Source: Anaerolinea sp. (lineage in GTDB: Bacteria > Chloroflexota > Anaerolineae > Anaerolineales > Anaerolineaceae). From it: DNA of 64,000 nt. Both the position numbers and the translations under genes were made by a program. Positions 56,036 to 64,000 of this stretch are shown here, piece by piece. Below the pieces are notes generated by a model. The model ran no database searches. It was given only the letters and a program-made list of their open reading frames with translations, and was not told the origin of the DNA. Within the stretch, counting starts at the first letter, position 1. The number at the start of each line of letters is the position of its first letter. The stretch is from contig JARKPU010000013.1 of the NCBI GenBank assembly GCA_029975055.1, positions 62,001-126,000 on the forward strand, given 5' to 3'.

Positions 56036-57163
56036 ATGCTCCAAAGGGAAACCTGGAAGCACTTCGATTTCCTGCTGTTTGGCGGGGTGATCGTGCTGTC
56101 GATCTTTGGGGTGGCGATGATCCGCTCTGCTATCGCCGGCAACGAAACCCTGGCCGGGCTGGTGACGCGGCAGGTGATCTTCGTGGCGATCAGCTTTGTG
56201 GTGATCATCATCCTCGCGATGATCGATTACCGCTATTGGTCGTCCATGGCGCGTCTGTTATATGTGATTGCCATCCTGGCGCTGGTCGGGATTTACATCT
56301 TTGGCACGGCGCTGTTTGGTTCGGCGCGCTGGCTGGATACCGGCTTGATCCTCATCCAGCCTTCCGAGATCGCCAAGATCATCATGATCATTGTGCTGGC
56401 CGATTTCTTCGCCCGCACGCGCGAACGGCAGAGGAATCTGCGCTGGATTATCTCCAGTTTCCTGCTCACCTTCGGCGTGGTTTTGTGGATCTTGCTTCAG
56501 CCCAACCTGAGCACTTCGATCGTAATCTTCGTGATCTGGTTTTCGATGCTTTGGGTGAGCGGGCTGCCCGTGAAGTATTTGTGGATCTTCGCCGGGATTG
56601 GGCTGGTTCTGCTGGGGGTTTTCATCGGATTGTTGTTCTCTGGGGTCAAAATCCCTTTCATCGAGGATTACCAGCTTCAACGCATTGTGAACTTCCTTTT
56701 CCCAGACCCCAACGCCCGCCATGGGAACACTTACAACGTCGAGCAGGCGCTGGTTACGATCGGTTCGGGTGGCTTGTTCGGCCAGGGATATGGCAGCAGC
56801 CCGCAGGTGCAGTTGCGCTTTTTGAAGGTGCGCCACACCGACTTTATTTTCTCGGCGATGGCCTCCGAATTTGGCTTTGTCGGCACCATCCTGGTGCTGG
56901 CTCTCCTGGTGTTCGTCATCCTGCGATGTTTCAGGGCCGCCTCGCTGGCCGCCGACCCGTTTGGCGCGTTGATCGCCTATGGATTCGGGGTTCTCCTGTT
57001 CTTTCAGATGGCGGTGAACATCGGCGTCAACCTCAACGTCATCCCGGTGACGGGTTTGACCCTGCCTTTTATTAGCTACGGAGGCAGTTCCCTGGTATCA
57101 TTAGCCATCGGAATCGGGCTGGTGGAAAGCGTCATCATCCGCCACAAACCCCTCGAATTTTAA
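56036..57163 (+). CDS. rodA: Peptidoglycan glycosyltransferase RodA
   Basis: 375 residues, about ten hydrophobic segments of the SEDS family. The signature near the C-terminus, NIGVNLNVIPVTGLTLPFISYGGSS, is split here for length and includes the conserved VTGLTLPF and SYGGS. Position beside mreBCD and mrdA supports RodA rather than FtsW. It polymerises glycan strands with PBP2. Confidence 0.93.
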   Translation: MLQRETWKHFDFLLFGGVIVLSIFGVAMIRSAIAGNETLAGLVTRQVIFVAISFVVIIILAMIDYRYWSSMARLLYVIAILALVGIYIFGTALFGSARWLDTGLILIQPSEIAKIIMIIVLADFFARTRERQRNLRWIISSFLLTFGVVLWILLQPNLSTSIVIFVIWFSMLWVSGLPVKYLWIFAGIGLVLLGVFIGLLFSGVKIPFIEDYQLQRIVNFLFPDPNARHGNTYNVEQALVTIGSGGLFGQGYGSSPQVQLRFLKVRHTDFIFSAMASEFGFVGTILVLALLVFVILRCFRAASLAADPFGALIAYGFGVLLFFQMAVNIGVNLNVIPVTGLTLPFISYGGSSLVSLAIGIGLVESVIIRHKPLEF

Positions 57164-57172
57164 CGGAGCACT

Positions 57173-58663
57173 ATGTCGAACATCGAAACACCTGTGCGCG
57201 TTCGTTTTGCGCCTTCACCCACCGGCCGCATGCACCTGGGCAGCGGGCGAATGGCTTTGTATAACTATCTGCTGGCGCGAAAAACCGGCGGGCAGTTCAT
57301 CCTGCGGGTGGAAGATACCGACCAGAGGCGCTATGTGCCGACGGCCGAGCAGGAGCTGTATGACGGTATGCATTGGCTGGGGCTGCAGTGGGATGAAGGC
57401 CCCGATGTGGGCGGCCCTTATGGGCCGTACCGCCAGTCGGAGCGCAAAGAGATCTACCAGCAGCACGCGAAGATGCTGATCGACTCGGGGCACGCTTATT
57501 ATTGTTTCTGCGCCCCAGAGCGGCTGGAGCGAGTCCGCCAGGAACAGATGAAGCGCAAAGAGCAGCCCCACTACGATGGCACCTGCCGGGCGCTCGACCC
57601 TGCCGAGGCAGCCGCCCGCGTGGCGGCCGGGGAACGGCACGTGGTGCGCTTCAAAACCCCCAAAGAAGGCACGACGACGGTGGTGGATGAAATCCGCGGG
57701 GCGATCACCGTGCAGAACAGCTCGATCGATGACCAGATCATCCTGCGCTCAGACGGCCTGGGGGTGTATCATCTGGCAGCGATGGTGGACGACCATTTGA
57801 TGAAGATCACGCACGTCTTCAGGGGCTCCGAATGGCTGCCGTCCTTCCCGTTGCACCACCTGATCATCCGCGCGTTTGGCTGGGAACCGCCCAAGTTCTA
57901 CCATCTCTCGGTGTTCTTGAAGCCAAGCGGCAAAGGCAAGATGAGCAAGCGTGAGGCCGCCGACCTGATGAAAGACGGCTTCTCGATCTTCGTGAAGGAC
58001 TTCGAAGAGCTGGGCTACCTGCCCGAAGCCGTGGTGAACTGGATCGTCTTGATGGGATGGAGCTACGATGACCACACCGAGTTCTTCACCATGCAGGATT
58101 TGATCGAAAAGTTCAGCCTCGACCGCTTCAATCCTTCGCCGGCGGCAATTAACTTCAGCAAGCTCGATCACTTCAACGGGCTGCACATCCGCAGCCTTTC
58201 GCACGAAGACCTTGCACGCCGGATCAAGCCGTTCTTCCTCAAGGCGGGCATACAGGCCGATGATGCCCGGCTGCTTCGGATTGTCCCGCTCATTCAGCAT
58301 CGCATCGGCACGCTGGACGAAGCCGTTGATATGGCGGGCTTCTTCTTCCGCGATGAAGTGACGCCGCCCGTCGAAGATTTGGTGATCCAGGGGCTCTCCG
58401 CGGCCCAATCCGCCCAGGTGGCGAGGCGCTGCCTGGAGGTGTTGAAGGGATTGCCGGAGATCAATGTGGAGACAGCCGAGGAGCCGATGCGCGCGCTGGT
58501 TGAAGCATTGGGTCTGAAGCCGGGGCAGGTGTTCGGGCTGCTGCGCTCGGCAGTCACCGGGCAGCGCGTCAGCCCGCCGCTGTTCGAGAGCATGGCGGTG
58601 ATCGGCCGGGAGAAGGTGCTGGAACGGATCGAGCGTGCTATTCGCTTGCTCGAAGGGATGTGA
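57173..58663 (+). CDS. gltX: Glutamyl-tRNA synthetase
   Basis: 496 residues, class I synthetase. The HIGH motif is MHLGSG within PSPTGRMHLGSG and KMSKS is GKMSKREAAD. A C-terminal anticodon-binding helical domain completes it. It ligates Glu to tRNA-Glu; if non-discriminating, it also charges tRNA-Gln for later amidation by GatCAB. A tRNA-Gln gene follows 100 bases downstream, but GatCAB genes are not in the window. The ATG at 57173 follows GGAG, nine bases after the rodA stop. Confidence 0.95.
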   Translation: MSNIETPVRVRFAPSPTGRMHLGSGRMALYNYLLARKTGGQFILRVEDTDQRRYVPTAEQELYDGMHWLGLQWDEGPDVGGPYGPYRQSERKEIYQQHAKMLIDSGHAYYCFCAPERLERVRQEQMKRKEQPHYDGTCRALDPAEAAARVAAGERHVVRFKTPKEGTTTVVDEIRGAITVQNSSIDDQIILRSDGLGVYHLAAMVDDHLMKITHVFRGSEWLPSFPLHHLIIRAFGWEPPKFYHLSVFLKPSGKGKMSKREAADLMKDGFSIFVKDFEELGYLPEAVVNWIVLMGWSYDDHTEFFTMQDLIEKFSLDRFNPSPAAINFSKLDHFNGLHIRSLSHEDLARRIKPFFLKAGIQADDARLLRIVPLIQHRIGTLDEAVDMAGFFFRDEVTPPVEDLVIQGLSAAQSAQVARRCLEVLKGLPEINVETAEEPMRALVEALGLKPGQVFGLLRSAVTGQRVSPPLFESMAVIGREKVLERIERAIRLLEGM

Positions 58664-58717
58664 GAGCAGCGCGGATTTTCGCGGGCGGTTGAATTCGGGT
58701 TAGCTCATCGTAACCCC

Positions 58718-58746
58718 TTGATGAAACCGGCCGGTGGTGGTAAACT
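58718..58746 (+). promoter_or_regulatory. Promoter of tRNA-Gln
   Basis: TTGATG (58718-58723), 17-bp spacer, TAAACT (58741-58746); the start would be about ten bases before the tRNA. The same TAAACT -10 occurs at mtnA. Confidence 0.6.
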
Positions 58747-58763
58747 AGGCGCGTTGAGAGCTC

Positions 58764-58834
58764 TGGGGGCTCGTCTAACGGCAGGACAGCAGACTCTGGA
58801 TCTGTTTGTAGAGGTTCGAATCCTTTGCCCCCAG
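58764..58834 (+). tRNA. tRNA-Gln (anticodon CTG)
   Basis: A 71-base cloverleaf with acceptor TGGGGGC/GCCCCCA, discriminator G, and the weak U1-A72 first pair typical of tRNA-Gln. Loop CTCTGGA gives anticodon CTG, reading CAG. The T arm contains GGTTCGAATCC. CCA is not encoded; CCTCTTTTCTTTTT follows, which may end transcription. Confidence 0.94.
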
Positions 58835-58919
58835 CCTCTTTTCTTTTTAAGGGCAAAATCGTGAGAGGTTCGTACCCCCGCAGGGGGGGCGGTGTCCTTT
58901 GCCCCCAGCCTCTTTTCTT
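58810..58919 (+). repeat. Direct repeat of the tRNA-Gln 3' end
   Basis: The 25 bases TCCTTTGCCCCCAGCC + TCTTTTCTT occur at 58821-58845 and again, exactly, at 58895-58919. AGAGGTTCG from the T arm is also repeated (58810-58818 and 58864-58872). In the second copy 22 GC-rich bases replace the two bases AA between these parts. Confidence 0.85.
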
Positions 58920-58934
58920 CTATGCAGAAGGGTT

Positions 58935-59585
58935 TCAATCCTCTTTGAAAACCAGCCGGGTGCGCTCGATGCGCGCCGCGGTCGGGTCAAGCCCCAGGGC
59001 GAGGAGCACCTCGTCTGCGCGGCCGGTGGCCCCCTCGCGCGCCGAGAGCCGCATCCACAGCTCCGGAGGGGTGCTGGAGACGACCTCAAGCCGATCGATC
59101 AGTGGGCGCAGGTCATAAGCCTTTTCGCGCCGCGTGCGCGGCAGCGACTGGGCGCGCAGCAGCTTCTCCACTGAAGCCGGCAGATCGAAGCCATCAGGAA
59201 CCTCACTCAATAGAACGCTATATTCGGCATACTCCACCCGGGTCTGTAAGGCAGGCAGAGACAGTGGAATCTCCACGGCTTCTTTCACGACCAGCCCCGG
59301 GGGCGCGGCCGCATTGAGCTTCTCGACCACCTCTGCGGTACCTGCATCGCCTGCCAGCCAGAGGTCGGCCACTTCGTCGGTCGAGGTAAAGCCGAGCGGC
59401 AGCGCGCAGGCCATGTGGAAGCGTACCCGCGGGGTGAAGCCCTGCGTAAAGGCCACCGGCAGCCTGGCGCGGCGCAAGGTGCGCTCCCACACCAGCTGCA
59501 TATCGAGCGTGCTGACATAGCGAAGCTCTTTTGCCCGCGTATAGTGCAGGCGAATCCGGTGCAGGGAAGGGGCCTGGTCGCTCAT
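58935..59585 (-). CDS. DUF2344 / TIGR03936-family radical-SAM-associated protein
   Basis: 216 residues. It begins IRLHYTRAKELRYVSTLDMQLVWERTLRRA and includes FTQGFTPRVRFHMACALPLG, segments typical of this family, which pairs with the upstream radical SAM gene. Some family members are fused to that enzyme's C-terminus. Function unknown; a role in RNA modification has been suggested by context in other bacteria. The ATG overlaps the stop of the radical SAM gene (ATGA). Confidence 0.87.
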   Translation of the reverse strand: MSDQAPSLHRIRLHYTRAKELRYVSTLDMQLVWERTLRRARLPVAFTQGFTPRVRFHMACALPLGFTSTDEVADLWLAGDAGTAEVVEKLNAAAPPGLVVKEAVEIPLSLPALQTRVEYAEYSVLLSEVPDGFDLPASVEKLLRAQSLPRTRREKAYDLRPLIDRLEVVSSTPPELWMRLSAREGATGRADEVLLALGLDPTAARIERTRLVFKED

Positions 59586-61474
59586 CGGGCTTTCACCTGG
59601 CTGACCGGCGGGCACTTCCAGGCCTCGGGAGGGGTGTTCATGCGCAGTTCGTTGAAACCCGGCAAAATGCCGCACGCCACGCAGTGATCGCGGCAGTCGG
59701 CGCGCAGGATGCCCTGCTGGCTTCTGCGCAGTTCTTCCTTGAGGTAAGTCGTTCGCACGGCGGTGCTGATATGCGCCCATGGGAGCACCTCATCCTGGGC
59801 GCGCATGCGGTGACTGTAAAAATCAGGATCGAGGCCCACATCGGCAAAGGCTCGCAGCCAGGTCTCGGCATGGAACTGGTCCTGCCAGGCATCGAATTTA
59901 GCCCCCAGCTGCCAGGCGCGCTGGATGACGGCGCCGATGCGCCGGTCGCCGCGGCTCAGCCAGGCCTCGTGCATGGTGACGGCAGGGTCTACCCAGGTGA
60001 GTTTGAAGCTCGAATGGCGCAGACCCTTGCGCAGAATATCCTGCTTGGCGTGGATCTGCTCGACCGAATCGCAGGCCACCCATTGGAAAGGGGTATGGGC
60101 TTTGGGGATGAACGTGCTCACCCCGGCATGGACGCGCGCGCGCCCGCCGCAGATGCGCCGCCCTTCGGCCAAGACCGCCTGGCACAGGTCAACGATTGCC
60201 TGAACGTCATCGAGCGTTTCTTCGGGGTGGCCGATCATGAAATAGAGTTTCACCGTCAGCCAGCCGTGTGAGTAGATGGCGCGAACCGTCTCGAGCAGTT
60301 GTTCGCTGGTGATGCCCTTGTTGATGATCTGGCGCATGCGCTCGGTGGCGGCCTCCGGCGCGATGGTGAACCCGCCGCCGGGGCGCAGTTCGCGCAGGCC
60401 TTCCATCAATTCCACCGAGAAGGACTCGATGCGCAGGGAGGGGAGCGAGACAGTCAGCTTTTGATCGCGGTAGCGGGAAGAGACGGCCTCGACCAGCCCT
60501 TTGATATTCGTGTAGTCAGACGAAGAGAGAGAAAGCAGGGCGATTTCCTCGTAGCCGGTATGCAGCAAGGCGTCATCGATGGCGGTGAGGATTTCATCCA
60601 CCGGGCGCTCGCGCACCGGCCGGGTGACCATGCCCGCCTGGCAGAAGCGGCAGCCGCGGGTGCAGCCGCGCATGATTTCGATGGCGATGCGGTTGTGGAC
60701 GATATCAATCGAAGGGACGAGGAAGCGCGTCACCGGGGGAGGGAGCTGGGCGACGACGCGCTTGAGGACGGGAAGGGCGGCAGCCGGATGGGTCGGCTGA
60801 ATGCCGGAAAGGGTGCCGTCCGGGTGGTACGAAACTTCGTATAGGCATGGAACATAGACACCGGGCAGCCGGGCGAGGCGAATCCAGAGGTCTTCCCTTG
60901 GCTCGCCGGAGGCCTTCCAGGCCTGGTGAGTGTTAATGATCTCGTGGATCACCTCCTCGCCCTCGCCGATCACAAGCGCATCGATGAAGCGTGACATCGG
61001 TTCGGGGTTGAAGGCCGCGTGCCCGCCGGCGATCACCAGCGGGTGGCGTGCGTCGCGCTCGGAGGAAAGCAGCGGCAGCCCGGCCAAATCGAGCAGGTTG
61101 AGCACATTGGTGTAGAGGCTCTCGTAAGGCAGCGTGAAACCGATGATGTCGAACCCGGCCAGCGGGGTCTTGCTCTCCAGCCCATAGAGCGGGATGCCCG
61201 CGCGGCGCATCTCGGCTTCCATATCAATCCATGGGGCATAGGCTCGTTCGGCCAGTGCATCCGGGCGCGCGTTGATCTGATCGTACAAAATCGCCAACCC
61301 CAGGTTGGCCAGGCCGAGGTCGTACAGATCGGGGAAGACGAGGGCGACATGCGTTTTCACCTCATCCCAGGGTTTGAGCACCTGGTTAAGCTCGCCGCCC
61401 ACATACCGGCCGGGCTTCTGCACTTTCAACAGAATGCGGTCAAGCTGCCGCTCAATTTGCTCTGCATTGCGCAT
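59582..61474 (-). CDS. TIGR03960-family radical SAM protein with B12-binding-like domain
   Basis: 630 residues: an N-terminal cobalamin-binding-like region (about 1-190), then the radical SAM core with the cluster motif CTRGCRFCQAG near residue 275 and SLPSLRIESFS. A Cys-rich C-terminal end holds C-x7-C-x3-C. The reaction is unknown. The gene shares its first base with the SDR stop (TAATG) and overlaps the DUF2344 gene, so the three proteins are translated in a coupled way. Confidence 0.9.
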   Translation of the reverse strand: MRNAEQIERQLDRILLKVQKPGRYVGGELNQVLKPWDEVKTHVALVFPDLYDLGLANLGLAILYDQINARPDALAERAYAPWIDMEAEMRRAGIPLYGLESKTPLAGFDIIGFTLPYESLYTNVLNLLDLAGLPLLSSERDARHPLVIAGGHAAFNPEPMSRFIDALVIGEGEEVIHEIINTHQAWKASGEPREDLWIRLARLPGVYVPCLYEVSYHPDGTLSGIQPTHPAAALPVLKRVVAQLPPPVTRFLVPSIDIVHNRIAIEIMRGCTRGCRFCQAGMVTRPVRERPVDEILTAIDDALLHTGYEEIALLSLSSSDYTNIKGLVEAVSSRYRDQKLTVSLPSLRIESFSVELMEGLRELRPGGGFTIAPEAATERMRQIINKGITSEQLLETVRAIYSHGWLTVKLYFMIGHPEETLDDVQAIVDLCQAVLAEGRRICGGRARVHAGVSTFIPKAHTPFQWVACDSVEQIHAKQDILRKGLRHSSFKLTWVDPAVTMHEAWLSRGDRRIGAVIQRAWQLGAKFDAWQDQFHAETWLRAFADVGLDPDFYSHRMRAQDEVLPWAHISTAVRTTYLKEELRRSQQGILRADCRDHCVACGILPGFNELRMNTPPEAWKCPPVSQVKAR

Positions 61475-62265
61475 TAAAAGGTACCTTTATAGAGGCCGCC
61501 GTCCACCGGCAGCATGACGCCGGTGAGGTAGGATGCCGCCGGAGAGAGGAGGAACACAGCAGCCCGGGCGAATTCCTCCGGAGAGGAGATGCGCCCCAGC
61601 GGGCTTTCCTGAGCCTGCTTGCGCATTTCTTCTTCCACCGTGGTGCCGTTGGCTTGCGCCCGGCTGGCGAGCAATTCGGTGATGCGCTCGGTTTCGGTCC
61701 AGGCCGGGAGGATGGAGTTCACGCGAATCCCTTCGCGGCCGAGTTCGAGCGCAAGCGATTTGGTGAGTCCAACCGTTGCAGCGCGGACGCTGTTGGATAG
61801 CACCAGGTTGGCAATGGGCTGCTTGACGGAAATGGAGGTGATCGTCAGCACCGAAGCGCTTTTGGATTGCCGCAGCGCGGGCAGGGCGGCCTGGATCAAA
61901 CGCACATGTGCCATCAGGCACAGGTCAACGGCGCGCTGCCAGTCGGCTTCGCCCAGCGAGTCGAAACTGCCGGGCTTTGGCCCGCCGGTGTTCGTGACGA
62001 GGAGGTCCAGCCCATCGAAAGCGTGGATGGCCGCCTCGACGACCTGGGCGGGCGTCTCGGCGTTTGCAAGGTCGCCAGGCAGGGCAATCACCTCGACGCC
62101 GGTCTGCGAAGCGATGCCGGCGCGCGATTGCTCCAACCGGGCAGCATCGCGGCTGTTGATGGCGACCCGTGCGCCTTCCTGGGCCAGCAGCAGGGCAGTG
62201 GCGTAACCCAGCCCGCGGCTGGCGCCGGTGACGAGGGCTTTCTTTCCTTTCAATCCTAAGTCCAT
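61474..62265 (-). CDS. Short-chain dehydrogenase/reductase family protein, atypical active site
   Basis: 263 residues with the NAD(P)-binding TGASRGLGYATALL and an NTGG motif (usually NAGG). The catalytic Ser region is TSISVKQP, but the expected YxxxK segment reads LSNSVRAATVGL, so the Tyr is replaced by Ser and the Lys by Arg. Such NSxRA members form a recognisable SDR subgroup; their activity is uncertain. It lies between DUF503 and the radical SAM gene in one operon. Confidence 0.87.
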   Translation of the reverse strand: MDLGLKGKKALVTGASRGLGYATALLLAQEGARVAINSRDAARLEQSRAGIASQTGVEVIALPGDLANAETPAQVVEAAIHAFDGLDLLVTNTGGPKPGSFDSLGEADWQRAVDLCLMAHVRLIQAALPALRQSKSASVLTITSISVKQPIANLVLSNSVRAATVGLTKSLALELGREGIRVNSILPAWTETERITELLASRAQANGTTVEEEMRKQAQESPLGRISSPEEFARAAVFLLSPAASYLTGVMLPVDGGLYKGTF

Positions 62266-62278
62266 ACGCTTCTCCGCT

Positions 62279-62563
62279 TTAGATCAACTCGATGCGTTGA
62301 TCGGCTATCTCGATTTCTGTGAAATGCGGCGGAATATACTCGACGACCGATTGCAGAACCCGCCTCACCACGGCAGCGTCGTTGCTCAGTGTGGCGGCCG
62401 CGATGACGGCTTCCTGCCAGCGGTCTTGAAAATCCACCTCGGCAGCGGCGAGGTTGAATTCGCGGCGCAGCCTGGCGAGCAGCGGCTTGAGCAGGCCGCG
62501 CTTCTGCTTCAAGGAGGTGCAGCCCGGCAAAAACAGCCGCAAGGTGAGGATTCCGACAGTCAT
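62279..62563 (-). CDS. DUF503 (YlxP-like) family protein
   Basis: About 94 residues with the family pattern LRLFLPGCTSLKQKRGLLKPLLARLRREFNL and a C-terminal VEYIPPHFTEIEI. Function unknown; YlxP proteins are often near ribosome-maturation genes. I take the ATG at 62563; a TTG two codons earlier is also possible. It is first in the DUF503-SDR-radical SAM-DUF2344 operon with its own promoter. Confidence 0.88.
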   Translation of the reverse strand: MTVGILTLRLFLPGCTSLKQKRGLLKPLLARLRREFNLAAAEVDFQDRWQEAVIAAATLSNDAAVVRRVLQSVVEYIPPHFTEIEIADQRIELI

Positions 62564-62592
62564 CGCCAAATTTGCTCCAATTGGTCGGCACT

Positions 62593-62621
62593 AATGTAAT
62601 CGATAACAGCCCTCCCGTCAA
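62593..62621 (-). promoter_or_regulatory. Promoter of the DUF503 operon
   Basis: On the minus strand TTGACG (62621-62616), 17-bp spacer, TACATT (62598-62593). Confidence 0.65.
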
Positions 62622-62649
62622 TGAGGGGGCGATCTTCTGATAGCTACTC

Positions 62650-62678
62650 TTGCAGATTTGCTTCCGCGCGGTTACAAT
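62650..62678 (+). promoter_or_regulatory. Promoter of folC
   Basis: TTGCAG (62650-62655), 17-bp spacer, TACAAT (62673-62678). It diverges from the DUF503 promoter, with 28 bp between the -35 boxes. Confidence 0.65.
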
Positions 62679-62714
62679 GCCTTGCGATTATGTCTTGAAG
62701 GTGAGCGCTGCAGC

Positions 62715-64000
62715 ATGTTCGATGAGATAGCCTACCAGGAAGCCCTGGATTATCTTTACAGCTTTGTAGATTACAGCCTGACGCGGAGTTTCCGTTATGC
62801 GCCGGAGAAATTCGATTTAGGCCGCATGCACGCGTTGCTGAGCCTGCTGGGAGACCCTCACCGGTGCTGCCCGGTCATCCACGTGGCGGGGACGAAGGGA
62901 AAAGGCTCCACGGCAGCGTTGATTGCCAGCGCCCTGCAGGCCGCCGGGCTGCGCACCGGCTTCTATTCCTCGCCGCACCTCGAGGACTACGGTGAACGCA
63001 TCCGCGTGAACGGGGTGAACATCAGCCATGCCGAACTGGCTGCGCTGGTCGAGGAGATCAAACCGAGTGTAGCCAAGATCGAGCGCCTGACCACGTTTGA
63101 GATCACCACAGCAATCGGGTTTCTCCACTTCGCCAGGCAGGGCTGTGATGCCGCGGTGATCGAAGTCGGCCTGGGCGGGCGGTTAGATGCCACCAACGTG
63201 GTGGACCCGCTGGTCAGCGTGATTACTTCGCTTTCGATGGATCACATGAATGTTTTAGGCGACACGCTGGCGAAGATCGCCTATGAGAAGGCAGGGATCA
63301 TCAAGCCCGGCAGGCCGATCGTGCTGGCCCCTCAGCGCGAAGAAGCCCGCCTGGTGGTGGAGCAGATTGCTCAAGAACGCAAAGCCCCGCTCAGTGAGGT
63401 TGGCAAAGACTACTTCTATGCGCCGTGGTCACATTCGCTCGATGGACAGACCTTCCTCGTCTGGCAGGCCAGCGAGCAGGCGCTGGTCGATGAATTTATT
63501 GAGAGCGGAGGTCAGGCTCCCTGGGAACCGCTGCGAATGCGCATCCCGCTCTTGGGGTATCACCAGGTGCAAAACGCAGCGACCGCCTTCACCGCGCTGC
63601 AGGCGGCAAAACAACAGGGGCTGCCTGTCAGCGAAGCGGCCATCCGCGAGGGCTTCCAAAAGGTGCAGTGGCAGGGGCGCTTCGAGGTCTTGCAGCGCAA
63701 CCCCATTTTGATCGTCGATTCGGCGCACAACCAGGATTCGGCGCTCAAGCTGCGCCTGACCATTGATGATTACCTGCCTGGAAGACCCGTGATTCTGCTT
63801 TTCGGCGCCTCGGAAGATAAGGACATCCGGGGGATGTTTGCAGAACTGCTCCCGCGCGTGCGCAGGCTGGTCGCCACGCAATCGGTACACCCCCGCGCGA
63901 TGGATGCCTATCAATTGGTGAGCCTGGCGCACACATTCGGCTGCCCTGCGCAGGCCATTTTGCCGGTGGAAGCTGCTCTGGCTGCGGCGGTAGACCTGGC
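62715..64000 (+). CDS. folC: Folylpolyglutamate/dihydrofolate synthase (partial, 3' end missing)
   Basis: At least 428 residues, open to the window edge. The Mur-ligase-like ATP loop is AGTKGKGS (58-65), followed by YSSPHLEDYGERI and VIEVGLGGRLDATNVV, all typical of FolC. VDSAHN and the C-terminal domain (LFGASEDKDI) are present. It adds glutamate to folates and may also make dihydrofolate. The frame continues past 64000, so only the last part is missing. Confidence 0.95.
   Translation, partial: MFDEIAYQEALDYLYSFVDYSLTRSFRYAPEKFDLGRMHALLSLLGDPHRCCPVIHVAGTKGKGSTAALIASALQAAGLRTGFYSSPHLEDYGERIRVNGVNISHAELAALVEEIKPSVAKIERLTTFEITTAIGFLHFARQGCDAAVIEVGLGGRLDATNVVDPLVSVITSLSMDHMNVLGDTLAKIAYEKAGIIKPGRPIVLAPQREEARLVVEQIAQERKAPLSEVGKDYFYAPWSHSLDGQTFLVWQASEQALVDEFIESGGQAPWEPLRMRIPLLGYHQVQNAATAFTALQAAKQQGLPVSEAAIREGFQKVQWQGRFEVLQRNPILIVDSAHNQDSALKLRLTIDDYLPGRPVILLFGASEDKDIRGMFAELLPRVRRLVATQSVHPRAMDAYQLVSLAHTFGCPAQAILPVEAALAAAVDL

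Overview
This 64 kb window is a gene-dense, high-GC bacterial chromosome segment. Its gene content and style suggest Chloroflexota, class Anaerolineae; this is an inference from gene content, not a database match. Pointers are the mreBCD-mrdA-minCDE-rodA run, the radical-SAM/DUF2344 pair, a group-3 soluble [NiFe]-hydrogenase, a T-box ahead of leuS, and a secreted protein built from a tandem domain I associate with that class. Nearly everything is core metabolism and cell biology. I see no phage, insertion sequence, CRISPR array or defence island.

Layout. 1-2.4 kb: tail of a purine phosphoribosyltransferase, a CCA-adding-type nucleotidyltransferase and an alpha/beta hydrolase. 2.4-8.8 kb: zinc-ribbon protein, lone receiver domain, pyruvate phosphate dikinase, APC permease and a membrane protein. 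8.9-12.2 kb: pyruvate dehydrogenase E1alpha-E1beta-E2. 12.2-18.2 kb: lipoprotein lytic transglycosylase, diverging from a SAM by-product recycling cluster (mtnA, adenosine-kinase-like, ahcY). 18.2-21.6 kb: minus-strand operon (PfkB kinase, M20 peptidase, YbaK deacylase) and two small membrane proteins. 21.6-24.3 kb: a 520-bp non-coding stretch with strong RNA-structure potential, then recX and rny (RNase Y). 24.4-29.2 kb: metallo-hydrolase, MFS transporter, M24 peptidase, ArsR-type regulator and the three-repeat secreted protein. 29.3-33.4 kb: two tRNA-Ala genes, a leucine T-box, leuS and a creatininase-family gene. 33.5-41.8 kb: small exported protein, ABC1/UbiB kinase, divergent cydDC and a VIT-VWA membrane-anchored protein. 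42-44.6 kb: prfA-prmC-tsaC. 44.7-49.2 kb: hydrogenase large subunit, small subunit, NuoG-like subunit and maturation protease. 49.5-58.7 kb: mreBCD, PBP2, minCDE, rodA, gltX. 58.8-64 kb: tRNA-Gln with a duplicated 3' end, a DUF503-SDR-radical SAM-DUF2344 operon, and the start of folC.

How the genes work together. PPDK and pyruvate dehydrogenase sit on either side of pyruvate. The hydrogenase genes handle H2 and an electron carrier. cydDC and UbiB both serve respiratory-chain assembly and share one start site. prfA is followed by the methyltransferase that modifies it. The mre/mrd/min/rod block places rod elongation and division-site selection in one transcription unit.

Most notable signals. 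(1) A recurring leaderless promoter design: a TATAAT-like hexamer ends 6-7 bases before the start codon of six genes. In one case a single 12-bp palindrome (35881-35892) serves two divergent genes symmetrically. (2) An unrecognised structured RNA, including a three-way junction with a GNRA tetraloop, upstream of recX-rny. (3) A 25-bp exact duplication of the tRNA-Gln 3' end. I found no convincing wholly new multi-gene system; these non-coding features are the best candidates for new biology.
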